Assembly (NCBI GenBank): GCA_963780795.1
Contig: CAWADH010000005.1
Coordinates: 310,001 to 374,000 of the forward strand
Direction of reading: 5' to 3'
DNA from: DATJGR01 sp963780795
GTDB taxonomy: Bacteria > Pseudomonadota > Gammaproteobacteria > Pseudomonadales > Azotimanducaceae
DNA length: 64,000 nt
Shown here: positions 33,432 to 43,856 of the stretch, piece after piece
Layout: each line of letters starts with the position of its first letter
How positions within the stretch are numbered: the stretch's first letter is position 1
Translations under genes and position numbers: made by a program
The notes under the pieces: generated by a model
The model's input: the letters and a program-made list of their open reading frames with translations, nothing else
Database searches by the model: none
What the model was told of the DNA's origin: nothing

Positions 33432-36203
33432 TCAGCCCGCGGCCTGTTTCACCGACGGTTGCAGCAGCGCGCGACCCCGATCCCATGCGTCGCACCACGC
33501 CAGCAGTTTATCGGTCGGCATCGGCCTGGCGATCCAGTAACCCTGGCCGATATCGCAGCCGAGTTCGCGCAGTGTCTCGTAGTGCGCGCGTTCCTCGATG
33601 CCTTCTGCCACGACAGACAAGTCCAGGCTGTGGGCCATCCGAAGAGTCGAGCGCACGATGGTCAGATCGTTCGCGTTGTTCGTGATGTCTTTTACGAAGC
33701 AGCGGTCGATCTTCAGCGTGTCGAGATCCAGATGCTTCAGATACGCGAGCGACGAGAAGCCGGTGCCGAAATCGTCGATCGCGATCTTCACGCCGGCCTG
33801 CGTCAGCACGCGAATCACGGCCACCGCCTTCTGTGGATCGCTCATCAACGCCGTCTCGGTGATTTCGAGTTCGAGACGGCTCGGGTCGGTGTCGTGCAGC
33901 TGGATGGCGCGCAGCAGTTCCTCCGCGAACGCGGGGTCGCGCAGATGCCGCGCCGACAGGTTCACCGCCATACTGAGGTCGAGCCCTTCCGCGCGCCACG
34001 CCGCGCCGTCCTTCAACGCGCGCAGTACGGACCAGCGCGTCAGCGGCACGATCAGATCCGATTCTTCCGCGAGCGGGATGAACTCGCCCGGCGACACGTT
34101 CCCGAGTTCGGCGTTGTTCCAGCGCGCGAGTGCTTCCACGCCGATGCACTTCAGATCGCTGAGGCGCACCTTGGGCTGGTAGTAGATTTCCAGCTCTTCG
34201 TTCGCGATGGCACCCCTCAGTGCCCCCGTTATTTTGAGATGACGGATGGAACTGTGGTCCGCCTCGGCGCTATAGAACTCGACGTTCGTGCGGTTGTTCT
34301 TCGCCACGTACATCGCCACGTCGGCCCGCTGCAGCAGCGCGCCGCCGTCAACGCCGTGTTCAGGACAAAGCGCAACGCCGATGCTCGCGCCGACCTCGAT
34401 CATGTTGGCGCCGGTTCTGATCGGTGCACGCACGCGCTCCAGCAGATCGTCGGCGAGCGCGCGCAGGTCGATGATGTCGGTGTAGTGCGGAATGACGACC
34501 GCGAACTCGTCGCCGCCGATGCGCGCGATGAGGTTCTGTTCCGACAGCGCGCCGCGCAGCCGTTGCCCGAGAATCGTCAGCACTGCGTCGCCGGTGGCGT
34601 GGCCGAGCGTGTCGTTGACGTCCTTGAACCGATCCAGGTCGAGCATGAACAGCGCGGTCGGCGCCGACGTGCTCAAGGAATCGAGCGCGCGGCTGAGCAG
34701 CAGCCGGTTCGGCAGGCCGGTCAGCGCGTCGTGCGTCGCCTGGTGCGTCAGCAGCGCCTGCTGCTTCTTGCGTTCGGTCATGTCGCGCAGAATCGCGGTG
34801 AACCAGACGCGCTCGCCCATCGCGACGCGCGTGATCGACACTTCCACCGGCGTTTCGTCGCCTTCGGTGCCGACCATCAGTTCGAAGTGGTCGCCGAATA
34901 CGGAGCGGCCACCCAGCGCATCGAGATTCGACGAACGATCCAGCGTGTCGACGTCGGGCATACCGGGCAGCAATTGCCGCACGTCGCATTCCTGCAGTTC
35001 ATCGACCGGGCGGCCAAGCAGCTTTGAGCTCGAATCGTTCGCGTCCTGCACCATCCCGTCGCGGCCGAACACCACGATGCCGTCGATGCTCGCCGACAGC
35101 ACACTGGAGATCAGCGCTTCGCGGCGTTTCAGGCGCAGGCCGGCGAGCACGGCACGGAGCGCCTCGCGATCGGCCGATAGCGCAACCCCAACGACCGCGC
35201 TCAGCAGCACCGCGAACACGAACGGCATCACGTCGAATCGCACCATCGCGAATGCGTCGAGCAGCGTCGCTGCAGTCAGCGTACCGAACGCAACCACGGA
35301 CGCGATCGCTGTCGTCCTGCGCCATGCGAAGCGACGCAGCAGCGGGATACTGAAGCAGACCGCCATCGCGCTGGCGACGGTCACCCAGCGCGGCAGCCAC
35401 GTCGGATTGCCTTCGAGCAGCGTCGCATACGCGGTGGCCTGGGTTACCACACCCGGCAACGCGCGGTGCACCGGTACCGGAATCGTGTCGCCGAGCTCCA
35501 GCGCGGTCGCGCCAACGAACACCGTCTTCCCGGCCAGCATGTCGGTGGCGCCGTCGAGCACGTCGAGATACGACACGTGTTTGAACGAGTTCGGCGATAT
35601 CGCGAAGTCGATCGGATACTCCGCACCGGCTTCGAATCCGGACAGACCCGCGAGTTGAGAAACGATCGACCCGTATGCAACGCCGCCGAACTGATCGGCA
35701 TGCACGATGCCGCGCACCAGCCCATCGGGCGAGGGCGAGACGTTGACCAGACCGATACGCGTGCTGCGCTCGAACTCCGGCAGCGGTCGAGTCAGCAGAT
35801 ACCCGCCCGCGGAACCCGCGCCGGCCGGTTGCCAGAACGCCGGCAGGAAGAATGGATAGTCGCGCGCGGCGAGCGCGTTCGCGAGCGCGGCATCGGCCGC
35901 CGGATCGCCTGATCGAACGCTGAAGTCCACGTCGTAAAACACCGCGCGCGGATTCGCCTGGTTCAGCCGCCGGATCAGTTCCGCGTGGATCGCGCGCGAC
36001 CACGGCCATCGGTCGAGTGCATGCAACGTACGCGCATCGATTTCTACGACCACTACATCGTTGACCGGTTCGCGCTCGAACCATCCGGAGCGCGCGTCCA
36101 TGAACGCGTTTTCGAGCGGTCGCACGGTTCCACAAACGAGTGCGATCGACACGATCGCCATCGCGAACGCGACGGGAACCAACGAGCGTAGTTTGGCGCG
36201 CAT
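33432..36203 (-). CDS. CHASE2-PAS-GGDEF-EAL c-di-GMP turnover protein
   Basis: Membrane sensor and c-di-GMP enzyme of 923 residues. An N-terminal TM helix leads into a periplasmic CHASE2 domain (about 30-290, DVVVVEIDARTLHALDRWPWSR), then a cluster of TM helices (about 295-360), a PAS domain (about 365-490), GGDEF (RIGGDEFAVVI, about 561) and EAL (VEALARW, about 688; ITETALM; DDFGTGFSSLAYLK; GQGYWIARP). Both catalytic signatures are intact, but the RxxD inhibitory site before GGDEF is not present. It follows the FecR gene by 17 nt and probably shares its transcript. Confidence 0.94.
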   Translation of the reverse strand: MRAKLRSLVPVAFAMAIVSIALVCGTVRPLENAFMDARSGWFEREPVNDVVVVEIDARTLHALDRWPWSRAIHAELIRRLNQANPRAVFYDVDFSVRSGDPAADAALANALAARDYPFFLPAFWQPAGAGSAGGYLLTRPLPEFERSTRIGLVNVSPSPDGLVRGIVHADQFGGVAYGSIVSQLAGLSGFEAGAEYPIDFAISPNSFKHVSYLDVLDGATDMLAGKTVFVGATALELGDTIPVPVHRALPGVVTQATAYATLLEGNPTWLPRWVTVASAMAVCFSIPLLRRFAWRRTTAIASVVAFGTLTAATLLDAFAMVRFDVMPFVFAVLLSAVVGVALSADREALRAVLAGLRLKRREALISSVLSASIDGIVVFGRDGMVQDANDSSSKLLGRPVDELQECDVRQLLPGMPDVDTLDRSSNLDALGGRSVFGDHFELMVGTEGDETPVEVSITRVAMGERVWFTAILRDMTERKKQQALLTHQATHDALTGLPNRLLLSRALDSLSTSAPTALFMLDLDRFKDVNDTLGHATGDAVLTILGQRLRGALSEQNLIARIGGDEFAVVIPHYTDIIDLRALADDLLERVRAPIRTGANMIEVGASIGVALCPEHGVDGGALLQRADVAMYVAKNNRTNVEFYSAEADHSSIRHLKITGALRGAIANEELEIYYQPKVRLSDLKCIGVEALARWNNAELGNVSPGEFIPLAEESDLIVPLTRWSVLRALKDGAAWRAEGLDLSMAVNLSARHLRDPAFAEELLRAIQLHDTDPSRLELEITETALMSDPQKAVAVIRVLTQAGVKIAIDDFGTGFSSLAYLKHLDLDTLKIDRCFVKDITNNANDLTIVRSTLRMAHSLDLSVVAEGIEERAHYETLRELGCDIGQGYWIARPMPTDKLLAWCDAWDRGRALLQPSVKQAAG

Positions 36204-36220
36204 GGCGGACTAACCGATTC

Positions 36221-37480
36221 CTAGTGGTGAAGACCCAGCAGAGTGGTCACCGGTGCGAGCACCGGCGCTACCGGCGCCACGACGGGGGCAACCACCGGTG
36301 CCACAGGTGCCACGATCGGAGCGACGACAGGCGTCACCGCCGCGACCACCGGTGCCACGACGGGCGCAACCGGTGCAACCACCGGCGCGACAACCGTGTT
36401 CACCACCGGAGCGACGACCGTGTTGGTAACGGGTGCGACGACAGTGCTCACCACAGGGGCCACTACCGTGTTGACGACCGGTGCAAGCGTGCTGTCGACC
36501 ACCGGCGCCACCACCGTGTTCACGACCGGCGCCACCAGGGTATTCACCACCGGCGCAGCGACGTCACTCACCACCGTGTTCACCACGGGTGCGACGACAT
36601 TGGAGACGACCGGTGCGACCAGATTCTCGGTCACCGGCTGGACGACGTTCGCCACCGGCGCAACGACACTTGCCACCGTCGGACTGACGGATGTCGCCAC
36701 GCCCGAAGGCGCTGTCGTCACCGCAGACGTCACGCCCGATACACCGCTGGTTACCGAGCCCGACGACGGCACGATGTCGCGCACGGCGCCAAGCGACGCA
36801 TCGGTCGGAATGTCGGCGCCGATCGAACCGCCGCCGTGGGTTGCGATGCTCTCGTGCGTTTTGGCACCGGCTTCGGTCACCTCGACCTTCAACAACCGCA
36901 GCGCGCCGTCACGGCCCGCGAATGCAACGTCGCCCGGCGCAAGCTCTACCGTCTGCCGCGCATCGAGACTGTTCACCTGCAATCGGCCTTCCTGCAGCGA
37001 TACCGTGGCGCCGTCATCGCGAACCAGCACGTTGAATACCGTGCCTTTCACTACCGAAACGAGGAACGGCGTTTCCACCTGGAACCGGTCCATCGTGCCG
37101 CGATGCACGCGGAATAGCGACGAGCCCGCTTGTTGCAGCACGCGCTGCACGACACCGACGTCCTGATTCTCCGGCGCGACGATGCGCATCAGGCTGTTCG
37201 GCGACACCTCGATGACGCTGTTCACCAGCGCGAAGGTGGCCGAATCGTTCGCACCGGTTTCGATCTCGATCGGCAGTTCGTAGCGGCTGCCCTGCGCAGC
37301 GTAGCTCGCATGGCGCGGCTTGCCGGCGGACAGCTCGTAAATCGCGGGTGCGCCCGCCATGCGCTCGAGCACGGCAGTCGATTGCTCGGCCGCGAAGGCA
37401 CGCGCGCCGAACAGCACACACAAGCAGAACGTCAGGGCTGCGACCGCCCGACGAGCACCACCTTGCGCCTGCATTCCCAT
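36221..37480 (-). CDS. FecR-domain protein with long Val/Ala/Pro repeat tail
   Basis: Exported protein of 419 residues. A signal peptide (AALTFCLCVLFGARAFAA) is followed by a FecR domain (about 75-200, TGANDSATFALVNSVIEVSPNS; RGTMDRFQVETPFLVSVVKGTVFNV; VELAPGDVAF). A Ser/Thr/Gly linker and about 145 residues of degenerate tandem VVAPVVNT units close the protein, ending LLGLHH. There is no TM helix as in true FecR anti-sigma factors and no sigma factor gene nearby. It sits between the CHASE2 gene and the divergent TpsB gene and may be the secreted or surface component of that set. Confidence 0.85.
   Translation of the reverse strand: MGMQAQGGARRAVAALTFCLCVLFGARAFAAEQSTAVLERMAGAPAIYELSAGKPRHASYAAQGSRYELPIEIETGANDSATFALVNSVIEVSPNSLMRIVAPENQDVGVVQRVLQQAGSSLFRVHRGTMDRFQVETPFLVSVVKGTVFNVLVRDDGATVSLQEGRLQVNSLDARQTVELAPGDVAFAGRDGALRLLKVEVTEAGAKTHESIATHGGGSIGADIPTDASLGAVRDIVPSSGSVTSGVSGVTSAVTTAPSGVATSVSPTVASVVAPVANVVQPVTENLVAPVVSNVVAPVVNTVVSDVAAPVVNTLVAPVVNTVVAPVVDSTLAPVVNTVVAPVVSTVVAPVTNTVVAPVVNTVVAPVVAPVAPVVAPVVAAVTPVVAPIVAPVAPVVAPVVAPVAPVLAPVTTLLGLHH
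36236..36670 (-). repeat. Degenerate ~24-bp tandem coding repeats in the FecR gene
   Basis: On the minus strand this stretch encodes residues 271-415 as units of about eight residues (VVAPVVNT and variants VVAPVVST, LVAPVVNT, then shorter VAPVV and APVAPVV units). Such an array can expand or contract by slippage. Confidence 0.8.
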
Positions 37481-37711
37481 CGCCGTCTCCGGACCGAAAT
37501 CGGAGCACGCATGGTCGCGACATCGGCGCTCGCGAAACGTCGACGGGTTCGCATTCGAACCGCCGCACTGTGGCGCGTTTGTTAGCGGTTTCAGGGCGTT
37601 GTAAACGCCGCGAAAGGGCTCTGTAGCAGCGTGCGTCCATCACACTTTCGCGCTGCGCGCTTCGAGGAGCATGTGCAATCGGGACTTCCCACTCGAAGCA
37701 CCACATTGCAC

Positions 37712-39253
37712 ATGAAACAGGCCGCCGGAATCGCGCTCGTCGCCGCCACGCTCCTGTGTTGCGGCTCCGCCCTGGCCGTCGTCTCCACGGCGCCGCAACT
37801 GGCCGGCGTCATGTTCGAAGGCGCTTCGCGCTATTCGCCCGAGGCATTGCTGCCGCTGTATCGGGAAGACCTCGGTCGTCCGCTCGACGAGGCGCTGCAG
37901 CAACGCATCTGCGCCGGCCTGGTCGCGCAGTACCAGTCCGACGGGTATCTGCGTCCCGTCGTCGAGCTCGCCTCGCGCCACAGTGAAGCCGGTGTACTGG
38001 TGTTCAACGTGCGTGAGCCCGCCGTGCGACAGGTGTCAGTGGCCGGTCAGGAATTCGTATCGGACACACAGTTCTGGCAGCAGCTCGCGGATCTGCAGCA
38101 CGAAGCGCCGTTGTCGAAGCAGACGTTTCGCGATTGGCTCGCGCGAGTGAACGAGGCCGACGACATGCTGGTCACCGGCACCATTGCGCCAATCGGCGGC
38201 GCCGCCGCCGACTATGCGGCGCAGCTTCAGGTCGCAGCCCGACCGCTCACCGGCATGATTCACGTCGATAACCAGGCGCCCAAGTCGCTCGGCTACGAAA
38301 TGGTGCAGGGCGTCGCGTCATATCGATTCGCAGACGTGCACGCCGGACAGCTCACGGCCGCCGTCGCTGCGGCGGTGAACGTCGATCGACTCGAGTTCGC
38401 ATCGATCGCGGGTACGCACGGTATCGACGACGCCGGACGCGCGTTCGAATGGTCGGCCTCGGGATCGAAGTCGGAACTGCCGAGCGGCATCCACGGCCAG
38501 CCTAACGACTACGATCGGTCGCGCTTCACCACCGGATTTCGCACGCCGCTTTATCACGGCGCCGTCGCCACGCTCGACGTGTGGACCACGCTGCAGGTCT
38601 ACGACGTCGATGCAACCGACGCGTCGGGCGCCACGATCAGCGACGATCGCATCCGTTCCGTGGAAGTGGGCGCGTCCACTTCGATCGTCAACACAACGGG
38701 GCGACGGCACGACGTCGTGCTGTCAGTCGCCCAGGGTCTCGATTCGCTCGGTGCACGCGCAACGGTGCAGCCCGGCGTTGCGCAACCCGACCTCGACTAT
38801 CAGCGCTACGTGCTGAGCTATCGCGTAACGCAGCAGATCGGCGATCGTTGGAACGCGTCGCTCGGCATGCAGGCACAATGGTCGTCCGACAACGTGCCGG
38901 AGTCGGAGCGTTTCATCATCGGCGGGCGGCAACTCGGCGGCGCATTCGATCCAGCCAGCGTCACCGGCGACCGCGGCGTGGGTGCACGCGCCGAGTTCGC
39001 GCGGATCGGTTCGCTGCCGCGGCTCAATCTGCCGATGCAGACGTACGCATACACCGACTACGGACTGGCGCGTTCGAACAGCGACGCCGTACCGTCGGAC
39101 TCCGCGTCGTCCGCCGGCGGCGGTGTGCGGATGAGCTACGGCAGCCTCTCGGGTTTCCTCGAGGTGGCGACGCCGATCGAGCAACCGGATTCGAATCCGC
39201 TCGCGCGACAAGGCACGCGCGTCTTCTTCTCGCTGACCAAGACGTTCATGTAG
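37712..39253 (+). CDS. ShlB/FhaC/HecB-type TpsB outer-membrane transporter
   Basis: Two-partner-secretion transporter of 513 residues. A signal peptide (GIALVAATLLCCGSALA) precedes POTRA-like region(s) (QLAGVMFEGASRYSPEALLPLYREDLGRPL) and a 16-strand barrel ending in FFSLTKTFM. The L6 region near residues 404-420 reads GGRQLGGAFDPASVTGDRG; the family-defining VRGY/F is replaced by GGAF, losing the tip arginine. No TpsA exoprotein gene is in the window; the exported repeat FecR protein is divergently encoded 231 bp away. The ATG at 37712 is preferred because the signal peptide begins there. Confidence 0.85.
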   Translation: MKQAAGIALVAATLLCCGSALAVVSTAPQLAGVMFEGASRYSPEALLPLYREDLGRPLDEALQQRICAGLVAQYQSDGYLRPVVELASRHSEAGVLVFNVREPAVRQVSVAGQEFVSDTQFWQQLADLQHEAPLSKQTFRDWLARVNEADDMLVTGTIAPIGGAAADYAAQLQVAARPLTGMIHVDNQAPKSLGYEMVQGVASYRFADVHAGQLTAAVAAAVNVDRLEFASIAGTHGIDDAGRAFEWSASGSKSELPSGIHGQPNDYDRSRFTTGFRTPLYHGAVATLDVWTTLQVYDVDATDASGATISDDRIRSVEVGASTSIVNTTGRRHDVVLSVAQGLDSLGARATVQPGVAQPDLDYQRYVLSYRVTQQIGDRWNASLGMQAQWSSDNVPESERFIIGGRQLGGAFDPASVTGDRGVGARAEFARIGSLPRLNLPMQTYAYTDYGLARSNSDAVPSDSASSAGGGVRMSYGSLSGFLEVATPIEQPDSNPLARQGTRVFFSLTKTFM

Positions 39254-39824
39254 CCGCGGCCGTTTCGACGGCCGCTTCCCAGACGACCTTCGGCCGCTCG
39301 TAGCGATGGATCGTTCGCTCTTCGAGTGACAAAGTCCGCCATTCTTCGAACAGCTGTTCGACCGCGTGCCGATCGAAAAACCGCTTCGGCCGTCCATTCA
39401 CGAGGTAGTAGTCGTCCTCGATGCGCGGATACCCGCTCGCGCCATAGTGATGGTCGCGCGTCGAGTTGAGGCGACAGATCAGCAGACCTCGATCGTGCAG
39501 CACATGCTCGATGCGTTCCACGATGCGCACCGTCTCGGCCCACGTGAAGTAATGCAGCGACAGACTCGCGACCACCACGCGTGCATGCGTCAGCGGAAAC
39601 GGATCGCGGATGTCGGCGATGTGGAACTGTGCGCTGCCGACAGCCGCTCGCGCCATTTCGATCGCGCGTGCGGATCGATCCACGGCGACGACTTGCACGC
39701 CGGCGGCCGCCAGCGTCGCCGTGTCTCTGCCGTGACCGCAGCCGAGTTCGAGCACCGGCGCCGCGCCGCTACGTTCGCGAACGGTGTTCAGCCAGGGTTC
39801 GAGCCAGCGATCGTCGTCGACCAT
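39246..39824 (-). CDS. Class I SAM-dependent methyltransferase (tellurite-resistance/TehB-like fold)
   Basis: Compact methyltransferase of 192 residues: motif I VLELGCGHGRDTATLA, motif II VVAVDRS, then HIADIRDPFPL and VVASLSLHYFTW, and a C-terminal FFDRHAVEQLFEEW block. The length and ELGCGHGRDT form match TehB-like small methyltransferases; the substrate is unknown. Its last 8 bases overlap the convergent TpsB gene. It is divergent from the ClpX-finger gene. Confidence 0.85.
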   Translation of the reverse strand: MVDDDRWLEPWLNTVRERSGAAPVLELGCGHGRDTATLAAAGVQVVAVDRSARAIEMARAAVGSAQFHIADIRDPFPLTHARVVVASLSLHYFTWAETVRIVERIEHVLHDRGLLICRLNSTRDHHYGASGYPRIEDDYYLVNGRPKRFFDRHAVEQLFEEWRTLSLEERTIHRYERPKVVWEAAVETAAAT

Positions 39825-39910
39825 GCGTCATCGTCACCGTGGACAAACATTGGACATTACAACCCGGCGCGTCACTGGTAGGTTTTGCTCGAACCGATGG
39901 GAGCAGCAGC

Positions 39911-40417
39911 GTGACATTTCGCATTCACGAACGCGAACAACGTGCACGGCTGGATGTCCGTGCCAAGCCCTACTTTGTGCGCATCTCGGACGGTCTGCAC
40001 CTGGGTTACCGCAAGGGAAAGTCCGTGTCGCGATGGGTCGTCCGGCGCAGTCGCGACCGACGATACGAAACGCAGACCATCGACGGTGCGGAACCGGACG
40101 ATGCCGCGCCCGCAGACGGCGTGCGGATTCTCAGCTTCCAACAGATGGTGGGTAGACTCATGACTGATTCGAAGGGAAAAGTGAGCTGCAGCTTCTGCGG
40201 CAAACCCCATACACAGGTTGCCAAGCTCGTTGCGGGGCCTGGCGTCTACATCTGCGACGAGTGCATTGCGCTGTGTCAGATCTACCTGGATCACCCGTAC
40301 GAACTCGGCACCAGACTTCTGGTCGAGAACGGCAAGGCCGTCGTGAAAGACGGCAAGCCGGTCTTCGTCCCGATGAGCGACGAGGAAAAAGACCAGCTGA
40401 AGGCGCTGCTCGGATGA
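39911..40417 (+). CDS. Integrase-arm-like N-terminus fused to ClpX C4 zinc finger
   Basis: Protein of 168 residues in two parts. Residues 1-80 (LDVRAKPYFVRISDGLHLGYRKGK, RRYETQTIDGAEPDDA, ILSFQQMV) resemble the N-terminal DNA-binding arm of tyrosine recombinases, with no catalytic domain. From MTDSKGK (Met84) it becomes a ClpX-type C4 zinc finger, CSFCGK then YICDECIALC, with no AAA+ domain after it. The start is GTG at 39911 behind GGGAG (39899-39903). A separate 85-residue finger protein could also start at the ATG at 40160, but no stop divides the frame. An adaptor or regulatory role is a guess. Confidence 0.7.
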   Translation: MTFRIHEREQRARLDVRAKPYFVRISDGLHLGYRKGKSVSRWVVRRSRDRRYETQTIDGAEPDDAAPADGVRILSFQQMVGRLMTDSKGKVSCSFCGKPHTQVAKLVAGPGVYICDECIALCQIYLDHPYELGTRLLVENGKAVVKDGKPVFVPMSDEEKDQLKALLG

Positions 40418-40435
40418 AACGTTTCGGGCTGTGAC

Positions 40436-42268
<1,833 letters not shown>

Positions 42269-42403
42269 GGCATCTCTATCTTGGGTGGGCTTTGGTCCGA
42301 TTGTACGGAGGCCGTCCGCCTGCACAAGCCGGTTTCGCAACGGCGCAGGGATGATGTCCGAAAACGGCGAGACTCGATCTCGAGGCGCGGCTAATCTGCC
42401 CGC

Positions 42404-43852
42404 ATGCAACTCGACCCCGACCACTACTACGAAGCGATGAAGGCGCGCGATACGCGCTTCGACGGCGTGTTCTTCGTCGCCGTTTCGACCACCGGCGTCT
42501 ACTGCCGGCCCGTGTGCACGGTGCGCACGCCGGGCCGCGACCGATGCAGCTTCTATGCGAACGCCGCCAGCGCCGAAGCGGCCGGCTATCGGCCGTGCCT
42601 GCGATGCAGGCCGGAACTCGCGCCGGGCTCCGCGCCTGTCGATTCGGTACGGCGCGTCTCCGGGCTCGCGGTCGCGCGCATCGAGGAAGGCTACCTCTGC
42701 GACGCCGACATGGAAGACCTCGCGGCCGAGTTCTCGCTGAGTTCGCGCCAGCTGCGCCGCGTCGTCGAACACGAATACGGCGTTACGCCGGTGGCGCTCG
42801 CGCAGACGCGCCGGCTGCTGCTCGCCAAACACCTGCTCACCGACACGCGACTGAAGATGGCCGACGTCGCGTTCGCCAGCGGATTTTCCAGCGTACGGCG
42901 CTTCAACCATCTGTTCCGTACCCGCTATGGATTGAATCCCACGGCGATGCGCCGCGGACAGGCACCCTACACCGTCGACGGCGCCATCACACTGAAGCTC
43001 GGTTATCGGCCGCCGCTGGCATGGTCTGCGCTCTCCGGATTTCTGACGAGCCGCGGCGCGACATGTACCGAGCGGCTCGACGGTGCTCGTTATCTGCGCA
43101 CCGTGCGCCTCAACGGACGCGTTGGCTGGATCGCCGTGCAACCCGCGGCGCAACCGAACGTGCTGCGCGTCGATGTATCTCCCAGCCTGTTACCGGTGCT
43201 GACGCCTCTGCTCGCCCGCGTGCGACGGCTGTTTGATCTCGACGCGAACCCGTCCGTCATCGACGCGCACCTGTCGCTCGATCGACGCCTCGCGAAGCCG
43301 ATTCGCACGACGCCTGGGTTGCGCGTTCCCGGCGCAATGGACGGATTCGAACTCGCGCTGCGCGCCGTGCTGGGCCAGCAGATCACCGTGAAAGCGGCGA
43401 CGACGATCTTCGGCCGCTTCGCGCAGTTCTTCGGCGAGCCGGTGCAGACCCCGTTCGATGGAATCGATCGCGTTGCCCCCGATGCTGAAACGATCGCAGA
43501 CGCGTCGCTGCAACAGATCATCGAACGCGGCCTGACGAGCAAACGCGCCGAAACCGTTCGAACACTCGCGCGCGCGGTGGCGGAAGGTTGCGTGCGACTC
43601 GAACCGTCCGCGCACCCGGACGAAACTGCCGCTGCGCTCGACGAACTGCCCGGCATCGGACCCTGGACGATCCAGTACGTCGCAATGCGCGCTCTGCGCA
43701 ATCCGGACGCGTTTCCGGCGAGCGACCTCGGACTGATGAAAGCGTTGAGCCTCTCGCATCCGAAACATCTCACGGCGGCGGCAGAGGCGTGGCGCCCGTG
43801 GCGCTCATACGCCGCCGTGCATCTCTGGCACAGCCTTTCGGCAGGCGGGTAA
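42404..43852 (+). CDS. alkA: Ada-AlkA fusion: methyl-sensing regulator and 3-methyladenine DNA glycosylase
   Basis: DNA-repair protein of 482 residues with three parts. First is an Ada zinc domain with Cys34, Cys38, Cys65 and Cys68 (GVYCRPVC; PCLRCRP) that can accept a methyl group from phosphotriesters. Second is an AraC-type HTH (about 85-180, MADVAFASGFSSVRRFNHLFR). Third is an AlkA glycosylase with HhH motif LPGIGPWTIQYVAMRAL and catalytic Asp in FPASDLGLMKAL. It can both sense alkylation, activating repair genes, and remove alkylated purines. Ogt starts 4 nt downstream. Confidence 0.95.
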   Translation: MQLDPDHYYEAMKARDTRFDGVFFVAVSTTGVYCRPVCTVRTPGRDRCSFYANAASAEAAGYRPCLRCRPELAPGSAPVDSVRRVSGLAVARIEEGYLCDADMEDLAAEFSLSSRQLRRVVEHEYGVTPVALAQTRRLLLAKHLLTDTRLKMADVAFASGFSSVRRFNHLFRTRYGLNPTAMRRGQAPYTVDGAITLKLGYRPPLAWSALSGFLTSRGATCTERLDGARYLRTVRLNGRVGWIAVQPAAQPNVLRVDVSPSLLPVLTPLLARVRRLFDLDANPSVIDAHLSLDRRLAKPIRTTPGLRVPGAMDGFELALRAVLGQQITVKAATTIFGRFAQFFGEPVQTPFDGIDRVAPDAETIADASLQQIIERGLTSKRAETVRTLARAVAEGCVRLEPSAHPDETAAALDELPGIGPWTIQYVAMRALRNPDAFPASDLGLMKALSLSHPKHLTAAAEAWRPWRSYAAVHLWHSLSAGG

Positions 43853-43856
43853 CCGT

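Noticed and set aside
36243..37166. A 307-residue plus-strand frame of Thr/Gly/Ala repeats opposite the FecR gene
   Set aside because: It is the antisense image of the VVAPVVNT repeats; the minus-strand frame has a signal peptide and FecR domain, this one has neither.
37595..37609. GGCGTT-GTA-AACGCC hairpin between the FecR and TpsB genes as an operator
   Set aside because: Six-base stems of this kind are expected by chance in GC-rich DNA, and no regulator gene is adjacent.
42269..43153. N-terminal extension of the second BVMO frame
   Set aside because: It is antisense to the Ada-AlkA gene and has no oxygenase sequence; the ATG at 42268 matches the paralogue.
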